Shown piece by piece: positions 43,764 to 54,208 of a DNA stretch of 64,000 nt. Position 1 is the stretch's first letter. Every line of letters starts with the position of its first letter. The position numbers were made by a program, and so were the translations under genes. Origin of the DNA: Xylaria sp. FL1777 (taxonomy: Eukaryota; Ascomycota; Sordariomycetes; Xylariales; Xylariaceae); NCBI GenBank assembly GCA_022578965.1, contig MU400541.1, forward strand, positions 124,001 to 188,000. Direction: 5' to 3'. The notes below the pieces were generated by a model that did not search any database, was not told the origin of the DNA, and saw nothing but the letters and a program-made list of their open reading frames with translations.

Positions 43764-46700
43764 ATGGATCCCCTCAGCGTGGCGGCCTCGGTGGCCGGTC
43801 TCCTCACGGCGGCGCATGAGGTCGTGAAGCTGCTAGGACCATACGTATCGGCTTCTCGAGAAACACCGCCGATTGCTGCACACGTGCGCGACGAGGCTCA
43901 GAGTATCCGCACCGCGTTAGTCGGGCTTCAGACATTCGTGCAGGGGGTTTCCAGGAGGATTTCTCGAGGGGGTGCCTTCGTCAACGTCGACCAACTCGTA
44001 GTAATCCTGACTGGTGGTGTTTTGCTGTTTGCCGAACTTGAGAGCGCGGTGAGAGGCTTGGTTACGGCACCGCCATCGCTGCGTGCCGATGGAGATGCCA
44101 GCATCCGAGGCCTCTTATCAGCGCAGTATCGACTGCCGCTGCGAGTGAGGATGCAGTGGGCTCACCGGGAAGAATCGTTGAAAACTCTACTGGCGCGGCT
44201 GCAGGGATTCAAGGCGTCAGTAACGGTAGTTCTAATGCTATTACAGTGGTAAGTCTTCCACTGTGTCTCATAAAGGAACAAAATATTGACGGTGGCTGGG
44301 TCTTAAGCGACTCCGACCGTCGCGCTGAGCAATTACAGATGGAGCTGGCTTCCAATGTTAGTGCTCTTGTAAAGAGTAACTGCGATCTGTCGCGGCGTAT
44401 GAAGCACCTCGAGGATGCTTTTGACATGCAGACGACCCAGCCCCAAAGCAGGCAGAGTATTGCGTCGGCCGCGTCGCCGATGCGGCCTGGAGCGGAAGGG
44501 GGCGCTGGCGCCGTAACATCTCCGGGTGAGATGAGAGGAGAACTATCCGCATCGTCTGCCACGGAAGACCCGGCCCCGGCTGCTGAGGGTGACATTTTAT
44601 CGGCGTTTCCCTCGCTCGAGATCGTTACTCCGGCCCCCAACCTCCACTCGGCATTCGAGTTTGAGAGTGACCTCGAGGCGTCGCACGTGTACCGCCGGGT
44701 GCAGCGTGACACAATGGACTTTTCCTTCCGGAGCTCTGTTGCACACACACACGCCTGGTCCATGTTGTCACGTTGTAGTCTGGCTAATGTGTCCGTGCTG
44801 TCGGTCATCGCCCTCCCCCTCGACTTACAAGACGTGACAAACAGCCACCACTACATCGACACCAACCACCGACAGATGGCCCCGGTCGTCGAGGAAGAAT
44901 CATCTACTGCCAGTCTGGAACCTTCGCTCGCAGAAGAGAGGCCAATATTTCATGACTGTCTCAGGGTTTACTCCCAACTGGTCCAGATTCCGGGGTTCCA
45001 GGGGCTGTTCGATGCGCAGTGGCAGGAGCAGTGGGGGGAGCAAGGCGTAGGCGGAACCCTGATTAGACAGCAGGAAGATGGAAAGGAGGCTTGGCAGGAG
45101 TGTGATGTCTTCAGAGCCCTGAAAAATATTTTACGGGAAGATACAGCCTACCGGCTGCTTGTAGACAAGCTCGGTCAAAATCTAGACGACGTCGACGCAT
45201 ACTTCAGCGACCCCCCACGGACGGCCATGGTCCTCTTTTTCATGCTCTGTAACAGACTTGGCTTCGAGACTGATGAGATTTACTACTCCAGTTACGTACT
45301 ACGACCCGACAACGTGTGCTTTCTCAAGGTGAGTTTTCTCGCCCAATACGTTGGTCGCTGAGGCTTATGGGTGGGCCGTTGCCCCTTGTTTTGTATTCTG
45401 CGTCTGTTATTTCCCTCATTTTCCTTCCTTATGTCTTTTATTCAAGCTGTATTGCTTACCATGCTCTCATATGGAGGATGTAGGTGCTAGCCTACGTTAG
45501 CAAAGCTCTCGACTGGCTTGCCAGCAATGGGACGATCTACCTTATGGACGAAGATGGTCTCAACGTCCTTGTGTCTAGGGTGGAGGCGTCGAGTCTTCTC
45601 AAAGAGTCGGTTTACAAGCGTATGCTCGTCAAGTTCGTGAACGCTCAGCGGTTATTCGTCCGAGATCTACTACGTCTCATCAGTGCGTTGAAGAAGTTGG
45701 AGAAGTTGACCCAACGCTCACCATTCCTCGGGCAGAACCACCGTTATGTCTCTCCGTTTTTCTTTTCGTCTTATGCGGATTCTGAAATTGAGCTTCTGCT
45801 TACCGTTGAGAAAATGCTGCTGGCACCGCTCCATCGGCAATTCTGGGCCGTCGCTGTTCGCCAATGGTCCATTATAGCCGAGACGCACTTCGCGGTAACG
45901 ATCATAGAAGAGAAGAATACCAACCGAGTTCTTCAGTCTATTAATGAACAGCAAGGAGGCGAATTCGTAGCTGAGAAGCTCGATGAGCAGACTATACAAG
46001 AGATTCTGAAGCTCGTTACGAGTTGTGCCGAGCTACTGTCCAGACCATCTCAGATGTTTCCTCGGGCCGCTCAATTCTTCCAAAGTTTATTCGCTATACT
46101 GTTAGGAGACTCGGCGGAAACCGAAACAATCACACCGGTTCAGAAGCAGGACTTCGCAGCGAGCCAACAGCTCGTCAAGGGCGCGCTTGGTGTTGTGAGC
46201 GAAATAATTCGGCAGAGTGAGCTTAACAAGGCGCTAGAAAACATGTTACACCGCGTTGAGGACTGGAAGATGCATAAGTTCGAATCTTTCGGCCGACTTA
46301 TCGAGACTGGGTACTTCGAACTTACATTCACGCGCACCAGCGGAAAGAAAATGGTAAGAACTTATCTAAAATCACTTCCCAATCGGCTCGCTACTGAATA
46401 ATATACTAATCCTCGGATATTACTTGATGTATAGTACCATATCTACTTGTTCGAGCACATTCTACTTTGCTTATCAGAACCTAAGCCTGTTGCCGGAATA
46501 AGGCGTAAACTACTTAGGCCAAGCAGGGCGACAGAAGCGGTCGATGGGGCTGTCGAACGGTTAAAGCTCCAGCTAAAGGGCAGGATATTTCGTATGTGCA
46601 CACTGGAGTCATTTCTTTCCCTTTCTAGTATTAGGTAACCTGAGGCCTCCTAACCCTGTCTCAGGAGCATGCATCAGGGGCATAATATTCACCTAAAAGA

Positions 46701-47387
46701 GTAATTACTGACTCTAGCGAACATAGTAAAACACATCATAGATATCAAATTCTTCAGGCAAACCGGTACGTACCTGAGTAGATATCCTTAATTCGCCTAA
46801 CCCCTCTGGCCCGCCGACTAACTATAAAACTCGGGCTCTCACTAGGATCCTACAAAATTCAGATCTGGTGGGAGGGGGACCCTGCCATTGAAAACTTTTT
46901 AATCAACTTTACGAGCGAGCAGCAGATGGCGCAGTGGGAGAGGTCTCTGATCGAGCTGACGCCGTGCTGTCACCAGCCACCGATCGTATCTCGGTCCATA
47001 TTGCCGCAACAAAGCACAGGAATGGAGAACCAATCTATCCGTAGAGGCGACGATGAAGACCAAGGCTCCCAAGATGCTACCAACACTAGAAGGAGTTGGC
47101 AGGCTGATGCGGAGACGACGGAAAGCATCCCACTCGTCCCCTTACTACCACAGATTAAGATACTACAGTATCACCGGCCATTCCTCGCCGACCAGCGCCT
47201 GCAGGATTTAGGATCAACCTCAAAGCCAACATCTCCGTCTGCTGCCTCACAGCCGCTACTCTCACCGCCTCCCCGCCTGCAAGACCGTCCGCTTCTTCTG
47301 TCGCCGCCGCCGCAGCGGCGCGAAGTAGACTCCTGGAGAAGCGTCACGGGGCAACGGGAGAGCAATAAGGATGCCGTATACAGTTAG
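43764..47387 (+). CDS. STAND/NLR-type N-terminal domain fused to Cdc24-like CH-DH-PH protein
   Basis: Six exons: 43764..44248, 44308..45328, 45484..46353, 46435..46591, 46718..46765, 46846..47387; 1040 residues, all junctions in frame. Residues 1-185 match the fungal N-terminal domain of STAND proteins (MDPLSVAASVAGLLTAAHEV, LLARLQGFKASV, LLQC/DSDRRAEQ). A Ser/Ala-rich linker follows. About 395-515 resembles the Cdc24 calponin-homology domain (CLRVYSQLVQIPGFQGLFD, FLKVLAYVSKALDWL). About 530-790 is DH-like: ends conserved (NAQRLFVRDL, HRVEDWKMHKFESFG) but the LIKPVQR core is not seen. About 793-900 is a PH domain (YHIYLFEHILLC, GRIF/PNIVK, GSYKIQIWWEGDPAIENF). Cdc24's PB1 is replaced by a Pro-rich tail. 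Cdc24 activates Cdc42; this one is probably GEF-inactive or altered. Confidence 0.85.
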
Positions 47388-48428
47388 AAACGCGTCCTTT
47401 TACTTCCCGTATGCATACTTAAGCGTAGTCATTATAGATGAAAGCAATTAGGATCTTGCTAGTGGGTTCAAGTATATTAGTGTAGAAATGAAAGTGTTTG
47501 GGGGAGTATGGTTTATATTTTATATAGTATGGCTTTTTTCTTCAAATGTTTTACTTATATAGGTACATACCTATGTTTTTTTGAGTTATGACTTGCGTTA
47601 AGCTAAAACAAATTAGAGTCCATCTCTCTACTTATAATATACGATAATAGGAGGGGAGAAAAGGATGTCGGAGAAAAGGTAACTACATTTCCAAACCACA
47701 TGTGTGAAACCGCAAGGGAAAAGTTGATGATACGCCTACAGCAAGTATTTATACGTTAATAAAATCGAAAAGATTCTATACGGGGGAATCATCCAAGGGT
47801 GCCAAATGGGATTGAGGGGTCGAACATTGGTAAATTGATAGGTTACTCTCAAATGTGTACTTTATCTGATTGCTATTTTTACTCCGCTCCTTTAATGTTA
47901 CGTTAGGTCCCTTTACTGTAGAGAGCTGGCGCGATGGGAAGACCAACCGGCATGATATCTAGCTATATGGAGTGAGATATCGCCCAAATGCAGATCGGAA
48001 CAATCCAAGTAGGTTTTGTATTATCAAATCTCCGTATCGTTGTTCTACGCACGTGGTTTGATGAAGATAGAATATGTTTGAGTTGATTAGGTACTATGGT
48101 CACTGGTAATGAATCCCTAAATCGGTTCATATCGAATACCTTTAATATAGTACTGTTTGCTATCTTCGCTAATTATCTCGTCAAGGAAAAATCGACGCTG
48201 CTAATCCGGTGAAGGAATTATCGGTATATACGGGCCTCCGACATCTCTTGCCATTGATACCGTTCGCGGATTACCTTATTTGATCGTCCTGGTAATATAG
48301 TAATCTACGCCACGTGACCATGTCTGCCTTTGATTCGGGGTTTGTCTGCTTCGTGTATCCTCGTGGCTGGATGGCTCTATTGTCCGAACTGGGTGGGGTA
48401 ATGAGCCGACCGGGAACACTGGCTTGTA
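47388..48428. other. intergenic, no gene seen
   Basis: About 1 kb, AT-rich. No gene. Confidence 0.5.
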
Positions 48429-48848
48429 CTACTTGTGTGCTATGTATTTTAATTGGTGTCGACAAACGTTGGGGGCTGACTGGCGTTTGTAGACGGCCTT
48501 ATATCTGACCGGAATAGCCGCCAAGGTTGAATCTCCCCCCTTCTGAACTATGCCCGTCCTATTAACCTTATATTCGGTCAGATATCTGTCTTCGCCAGCG
48601 ACAAGCTTAAGCTGATATGTAGTATCATACAAGACCAAGTGCCTTGACCGGAGATGCCAGGAGTGATTCTGGAACCGCTTGCAGGCTGCATCAAATGGCT
48701 GCCTCGCAAGCTTGATCTTGTACCAACCGACTCCGCTATAGACGAAGGCTGTTGTCAGCACCCAGTCGTTATCCTCTCCACCAAGCCTCACAACGGCAGG
48801 GTAGAGTTTCTCATTGTCGGTGTTTCCTAACCATTTTAAGAGAGCCAT
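48429..48848 (-). CDS. unrecognised small protein
   Basis: A 139-residue ORF that I do not recognise. It is rich in aromatic and basic residues with alternating beta-like segments (NDWVLTTAFVYSGVGWYKIK, HLVLYDTTYQLKLVAGEDRY). It has no signal peptide or membrane span. It may be one exon of a longer gene, since no clear promoter or splice partner was found. It lies between the STAND-Cdc24-like gene and a small membrane-protein ORF in the putative allorecognition region. Confidence 0.4.
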   Translation of the reverse strand: MALLKWLGNTDNEKLYPAVVRLGGEDNDWVLTTAFVYSGVGWYKIKLARQPFDAACKRFQNHSWHLRSRHLVLYDTTYQLKLVAGEDRYLTEYKVNRTGIVQKGGDSTLAAIPVRYKAVYKRQSAPNVCRHQLKYIAHK

Positions 48849-49079
48849 GTTGTTGAGCTAACGTGTTCTTGGCGAACACAGATCACCTCCTTCGGCGGTC
48901 TCGATCTTGAATCAAAGTTTCCGAACCAGCTGCTGGCGAGACTTGACCATCTTCCAATCGCACCCAGCAAAGCCCATCCCGATAATGGGATTCTACTACT
49001 TCTTAAAGACTCGTCACCCGAGTTAAGAAAAAAGTCATACGTAAAGACAAGAGACAAACACAGCATTCTTCTAGCTTCA

Positions 49080-49739
49080 TTGCAGCCGTATAACCGCCAA
49101 GGCCCTGACATCTTCCTATCGAAGCGATCGTATAAAACTCTTGTTAAACATAGCAAATTCACCGAGTCCCCGCATGCGCCATTGTTTTACGCCTTGGCAG
49201 ATGGGCACACGCCGTCGAGAACTTCCCGTGAACATGATCTTGAGCGCTCGGTCGGCATTGAACAAAGGAGGACTGTGGAAGACTTTGCAGTCCTGTTCAA
49301 TTCTCTCAGGAGAACTACCAATGACAATCCTACCAACCGGTTACATTCGGGTTTCGAGCCTCCCAGGAGCCACTACATTTCGCATACCCCAAACATCACT
49401 GCATCACGAGCTGAAAGGCAGCCACTGTTCCCTGCCCGTCAAGAGTATCTCCCGCGTTATTACGGAAGCCATACAATATTACCAACTACATATCCGATCC
49501 AGTCAGAGAATAGAGGTGGCTCGTCTAAGCCTTTCGACTGGCAAAAGGTGCGAAAGTGCGTGAAGATAGTCACGTATATCTGTTTGGCATTGCTCGCATC
49601 TTACGGAGTGTATCGTGGTGGCTATTGGATCGTCATCGCTTGCGGTCGGGCACTAGATTGGATAAAGGAGGCGTTTCACTCAGTTGCAGGAAAGACGAAA
49701 AGCCTTTGGTCGTCATCTCTACAGACCCTAAGGCTATAA
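49080..49739 (+). CDS. unrecognised protein with one C-terminal membrane span
   Basis: A 219-residue ORF; no family recognised. Residues 1-150 are hydrophilic, rich in Arg/His/Pro/Ser and probably disordered. The C-terminal part has a basic segment (WQKVRKCVKI), then one membrane span at about residues 160-190 (VTYICLALLASYGVYRGGYW). The tail is amphipathic. It could be a tail-anchored protein. Convergent with the HET gene that ends at 49970. Confidence 0.45.
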   Translation: MQPYNRQGPDIFLSKRSYKTLVKHSKFTESPHAPLFYALADGHTPSRTSREHDLERSVGIEQRRTVEDFAVLFNSLRRTTNDNPTNRLHSGFEPPRSHYISHTPNITASRAERQPLFPARQEYLPRYYGSHTILPTTYPIQSENRGGSSKPFDWQKVRKCVKIVTYICLALLASYGVYRGGYWIVIACGRALDWIKEAFHSVAGKTKSLWSSSLQTLRL

Positions 49740-49969
49740 AATATGAGGTCCTAGCTAAATTCTAAATAGCTACTTCTCTTATGTCACTATGAAAAATGCA
49801 CGGACTTTATCCTACGGGTGGAAGAGATTTGCAAATTGCACAGCTTTGGATCATGCGTAGTATTTGACCGCATATCAGGTTCAGCTCAGGGCATGTTGTG
49901 CAACGATTAATTCATTGATGGAATAATATGATGTAATGGTTAAGAAGACAATCGATCACTTAGATGCTC

Positions 49970-52513
49970 TTAAATTAATGTGAATGATTGAATGGCGACC
50001 CCTTTTGCTCGAAAGTCCTCAGGGTCACAGCTCAGAGCCTTATAAGTCGTCTCTAGCTGCTTATGATACTCCTCATGATTTATCGGCCACTCCTTGACCC
50101 TGGGGTCAACAATTGAGTGAGTACCAGTCTCACTATCGACGAACATGTGCTTCCCACTCCAAGGGACATTGCCCTCAACCACCACCCGTCGAATGTGCTT
50201 TGGGAGAGGGCCAAGTAGAGCTTCACCCCCACCAATGCCGCACGTGTAACTAGCCCCAATCAAAATATACTTACCTTCATCCACGCGTCTTAGTACTACG
50301 GGAACATCGCAACCGAGAAGAACGCATATCTGATCACCAACCTTGGCTTTGAGAGGGGCAATCCCGATAAAACCGCTTTCTGTCTCATATACACACCTGC
50401 TTCTTAGGGCCGCACCAGCCTCACGCAATAATATCATCAAGTCTGGTGTCTCAAAAACTGATTCTGAAGGATGAAGAAGTTTTCCAAGAAGTTCTTCGGT
50501 GATCAGTTGTTTAGGTTTCCATTCTGCAAACGGAAAGTAAGACTCGTAGAAGAAATCTCGACAAATGGTGCGGGTACACGCCTCTAGAAGAGTTCCCCCA
50601 GCAATATAATCACTAGAGATTAGTCTCGGTGGGAAAAAGAAAGCGTCTTGTATAGCTTCAATTGTCTCGGCGTTTATCGCGTGCAACCCTACACGACTCT
50701 CTCGCAGTCTTTGTATTCTGCCGACCGATACACCCCATACTTGAAGTTCTCCAGCGATACAAGAAGTCCGAGGTGTGCTGAAATGACCAGATGCGAAAGA
50801 CATTGGATTTCCTAGAGAGTAATCTTCTGATATAGGTGAGGTGTCCCGGGACCAGGCAGGCAGCCAGCTTGGCCCGCTTAGTAGGTTTGAAAATCGGCAT
50901 TCAGTGAGGATGTTAAGACCAGATGTATTATTGACGTAATGGGCGACTAGATCTTGATAGACCTGGACAAATGATTTGGTGTAGTCGGGTTGTATGTCTA
51001 GTGTCTTCAGGCCATATTTATGGAGCAATGCCAGTATTCCATAGACTCTATCTCTTGGATCTTGGCATTTCAGGATACCGAAAAGCCCTTGCACATGGCT
51101 TAACGGTAATAAACCATGTCGTCGGGAGAAGTAAAATAGACTCTTTACCACTCCAATCCGAGCCTCTAATTGGTCCATTCCATTGAAATGTGTTTTGTTT
51201 TTAAGGTAGACACATGCACACCCGCGTCGGAATAACTCCCAGGGTATAGCAAAGGAGCCGCATAGAACTATGGCACCATTGTTCGCTAGCAAAATCTCTT
51301 GCCGAACCCATAATCTTTCGAACCACGGACGGTAGAGCAAGTGGTTTACGTACCAAAGGTCATCCGCTCCCAATGGAAGTAAAGCTGCATGGTCGCCAAT
51401 AGACATATCATGAGCTCCGGGGACAGGACTCAAACCACTTTCGGGGCTGTAGTCAATTTGAGAGCCCAGATACTCCATGCAAGCCATAGCTCGATCGCTA
51501 TAGTTGTCCTCAGGTCCTAACCACGCAACGACGCGTGCGGCCAAGCGGAATATGTCGCCTATCATGGCAACTTGGGGCCCCTTTTCGACGTCATTCGACT
51601 GATCAATACAAATTGCGTCGATCCATAGAAAGCGCACCCGGTCGATGTATCGAAGATGCCTAAGAGCGATATCGAGGTTCCTCGTCATTTGAAGCCAGCT
51701 ATCTACAGTACCGGCGACCCGTACCCAGCTAGGGTTGGCCCTTGATCCCCAAAAATAGGAGAGAGCTTCGTAAACGGGGGTAGTGTAGGACTTTAATGGC
51801 TGAAGATGTAGTTTAATGACTACTTCGTCGTTAAATTGGCCAGGGTATAGCTCCGCGACTCGGATATAACCGGCGGGAAGGGAGGTGTAGTAGTATATGC
51901 TGTTATGTGGGTGAAGTAAAAGGGGCTGGTGTCGTGATGCGTCTCGATCTATGGTATACTTTGACGGCTGTGACTCCCTCTCAAGGGCCTCAAGATCTTC
52001 CCCAAAAACTTGCCAGAGTATGTCGCTTCTCGCCGGTATTCGTTTTTTCTTGAGTAATCGGAGAATAGGAGGCTCACAACTCATCCCTTGGCATTGGCTG
52101 AACCACTCCTTGATTTGATCCACCATCTCGATGTTAATGTGGAAGACGTTCGTGTTGCTGATTCTCTGTGCTGCAAGCGAAATAATGAGGAAATTTTGGG
52201 CCCTGTATAGGTTTTGGTAGGGTTTACCGAAGTGTTCCGCGAGATTATTTCCCTGAAATACGTATCCATGAAAGACTCCTCCGCCCCTCTCTCCTGGGTA
52301 CCGGGTTAGATTTTGGAGGGTCAAGTTCAATTCTTCGGCCTTCTCCTTGATGAGCGCAACTGCTGAGAAGACCTCCGAGTGTCGAAAATAAGCTTCAACT
52401 TTGACGATCTCCTCAAGTATACGCAGTGTGATCTTGATCTGAATAGCCACAATACCGAGATAATGGTTCCCTTCTTCAGTGCAATCCCATGCTTGTGAAG
52501 CCAGCTCGATCAT
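49970..52513 (-). CDS. HET-domain protein (heterokaryon incompatibility family), intact
   Basis: Single exon, 847 residues. Residues 1-180 are an unrecognised helical N-terminal region (LASQAWDCTEEGNHYLGIVA, IKEKAEELNLTLQNLTRYPG). The HET domain (PF06985) spans about 245-400: PVYEALSYFWGSRANPSWVR, RNLDIALRHLRYIDRVRFLW, IDAICIDQSNDVEKGPQVAM, ARVVAWLGPEDNYSDRAMAC. The remainder is the usual variable C-terminal region with RDRVYGILALLHKYG and Trp/Gly-rich segments. HET proteins act in vegetative-incompatibility cell death, often paired with NLR-like partners. No internal stop or frameshift seen. One of two HET genes within about 6 kb, near a STAND-N-containing protein. Confidence 0.9.
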   Translation of the reverse strand: MIELASQAWDCTEEGNHYLGIVAIQIKITLRILEEIVKVEAYFRHSEVFSAVALIKEKAEELNLTLQNLTRYPGERGGGVFHGYVFQGNNLAEHFGKPYQNLYRAQNFLIISLAAQRISNTNVFHINIEMVDQIKEWFSQCQGMSCEPPILRLLKKKRIPARSDILWQVFGEDLEALERESQPSKYTIDRDASRHQPLLLHPHNSIYYYTSLPAGYIRVAELYPGQFNDEVVIKLHLQPLKSYTTPVYEALSYFWGSRANPSWVRVAGTVDSWLQMTRNLDIALRHLRYIDRVRFLWIDAICIDQSNDVEKGPQVAMIGDIFRLAARVVAWLGPEDNYSDRAMACMEYLGSQIDYSPESGLSPVPGAHDMSIGDHAALLPLGADDLWYVNHLLYRPWFERLWVRQEILLANNGAIVLCGSFAIPWELFRRGCACVYLKNKTHFNGMDQLEARIGVVKSLFYFSRRHGLLPLSHVQGLFGILKCQDPRDRVYGILALLHKYGLKTLDIQPDYTKSFVQVYQDLVAHYVNNTSGLNILTECRFSNLLSGPSWLPAWSRDTSPISEDYSLGNPMSFASGHFSTPRTSCIAGELQVWGVSVGRIQRLRESRVGLHAINAETIEAIQDAFFFPPRLISSDYIAGGTLLEACTRTICRDFFYESYFPFAEWKPKQLITEELLGKLLHPSESVFETPDLMILLREAGAALRSRCVYETESGFIGIAPLKAKVGDQICVLLGCDVPVVLRRVDEGKYILIGASYTCGIGGGEALLGPLPKHIRRVVVEGNVPWSGKHMFVDSETGTHSIVDPRVKEWPINHEEYHKQLETTYKALSCDPEDFRAKGVAIQSFTLI

Positions 52514-54208
52514 AGAAATAATACGACCAAGGATCGCCTCACATGAGGAGATTAAATCAAGTATTTCCTATTTCTAGTCAGAGCTAATCTTGAACGGTCA
52601 TTTGAACGAGTTACTTGCATTCATTGTCTTTCCTTTTCCTAGAACAAGAGATATACTCTTTCCTCTTCTGTTCCTAAATCATATCTCTTGGGCTCACCCT
52701 CAGCTGCCAAACTTAAGAGAGAAGTAGAAGGCAGGCGAGTGACAAGGCTTGGGAACACATGGTAGGGTAGCCCCGATATGAGAGCGCGGCGGTATTAGAT
52801 ATGGACCACCAACACTAGTACTGAATGGTGCTTACTATATCTTGCTTTTAAGACACCATTCTATAACTACAACGATACTGCATGTTGGTATGCTTCATAG
52901 GAAGAAAGCAAGACGAGATCCTGCTTTTATCGCCCAATCGCAGAATGCCAGAGGCCCAGCGTTGACGGGTCAGCATCATAGCCACAACGAACAACAAGGT
53001 GGCTGCGCACCTTGGCTTACCCCCTTCCCCCATGTCGGCATTCGCCGTTGAGGTTAAGGTGCGGGGGTATGATGGATAGGTATGTGTTATAATAGTGTAG
53101 ATATCATATAGAAATCCTTGGTTCTCAACGCGATATTGGCTGACATTTGACAAACTGTTTCGGAACTGGCCAGATGCACTTCAATTGGCGAAGGCGCTTT
53201 GTCTCGGCTTATTAGACCAACTGTCTATAGAAAGCTGACCTAACTCTCAGTGGAGGACTAGGAACAGTGACGATAGCATGTGTTTCCTTATATATTGTTG
53301 CCCGGCGACCGGGTCGCGCAGGCAACATGATGCAAGGGATCTCAAACCCATTTAGAGCTTAGAGGGTAAGATTTTGATAGTTACCGAGATGCTGGTAGGT
53401 TTCATTGACGGCTGGATAATTCCTAAGTACGAAACCATACTCGATTCAACTACGAAACCCAAAAATAATTTACCTACAGATATATGTATTCCTCGTGAAT
53501 GACCTAACCAATTTGCCTGTCCATCTGAGTGCGTCTTCCTCTTTAATCGGGTCCGATATAATTCCGTTGATGGATACTTCTCTCGATGCTTGCTTAGAAC
53601 ACAGGTACCACTAACCGGTTCCCTGAGCAATACTATCGGTATCTTTTTAATATCGGGATTCTACTTTACTGTGAAAATTGAGGTTTGGTAGATATGTAGT
53701 TTTTGTGGTTATCATTTAATCCCTGGCTAATGAACATGCCTATAGCCAGTCTGACGTGACAGAGGGGCAGCAAGGGTAGCTTAGGTACTTGTAGATCACT
53801 AGGCTGCATTGCTCCCGCACATAATCATTTGGGGATGCTGTTCTTACTAGAACTATACTGTATTTGTCTTCGATAAGTCCGCCTTACCATAGGCAGTGCT
53901 TTAGTTTAGTAGTAGGTTCACATGTTATTCACCTCGCTCGGCGAATTGGACGAGCGCCGAGCCTTTGTCGACGTAGGATGTGCATGCGGAGGAAGCGCGT
54001 GGGTGGTCGCCTGGCGAGGCATCTTTTAGGCTGCTATGTTGGACTAGAATAGTGGAGTGTGAGCTGATGGGATAGCTAGACTACAGGTAGGTATGTAGGT
54101 AGGTAGTCAAAGCGTGGCCGAACCCGAGTGAGAATAAATCCAACCCATCCATGCAATGTTGCCAATACGGAGCTTCTTCTCATTCTGTTCGGCACAAAGT
54201 CGAGCAAC
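52514..54208. other. intergenic between HET loci
   Basis: About 1.7 kb; short ORFs only. A GTAGGTATGTAGGTAGGTAG microsatellite near 54085. Confidence 0.5.
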
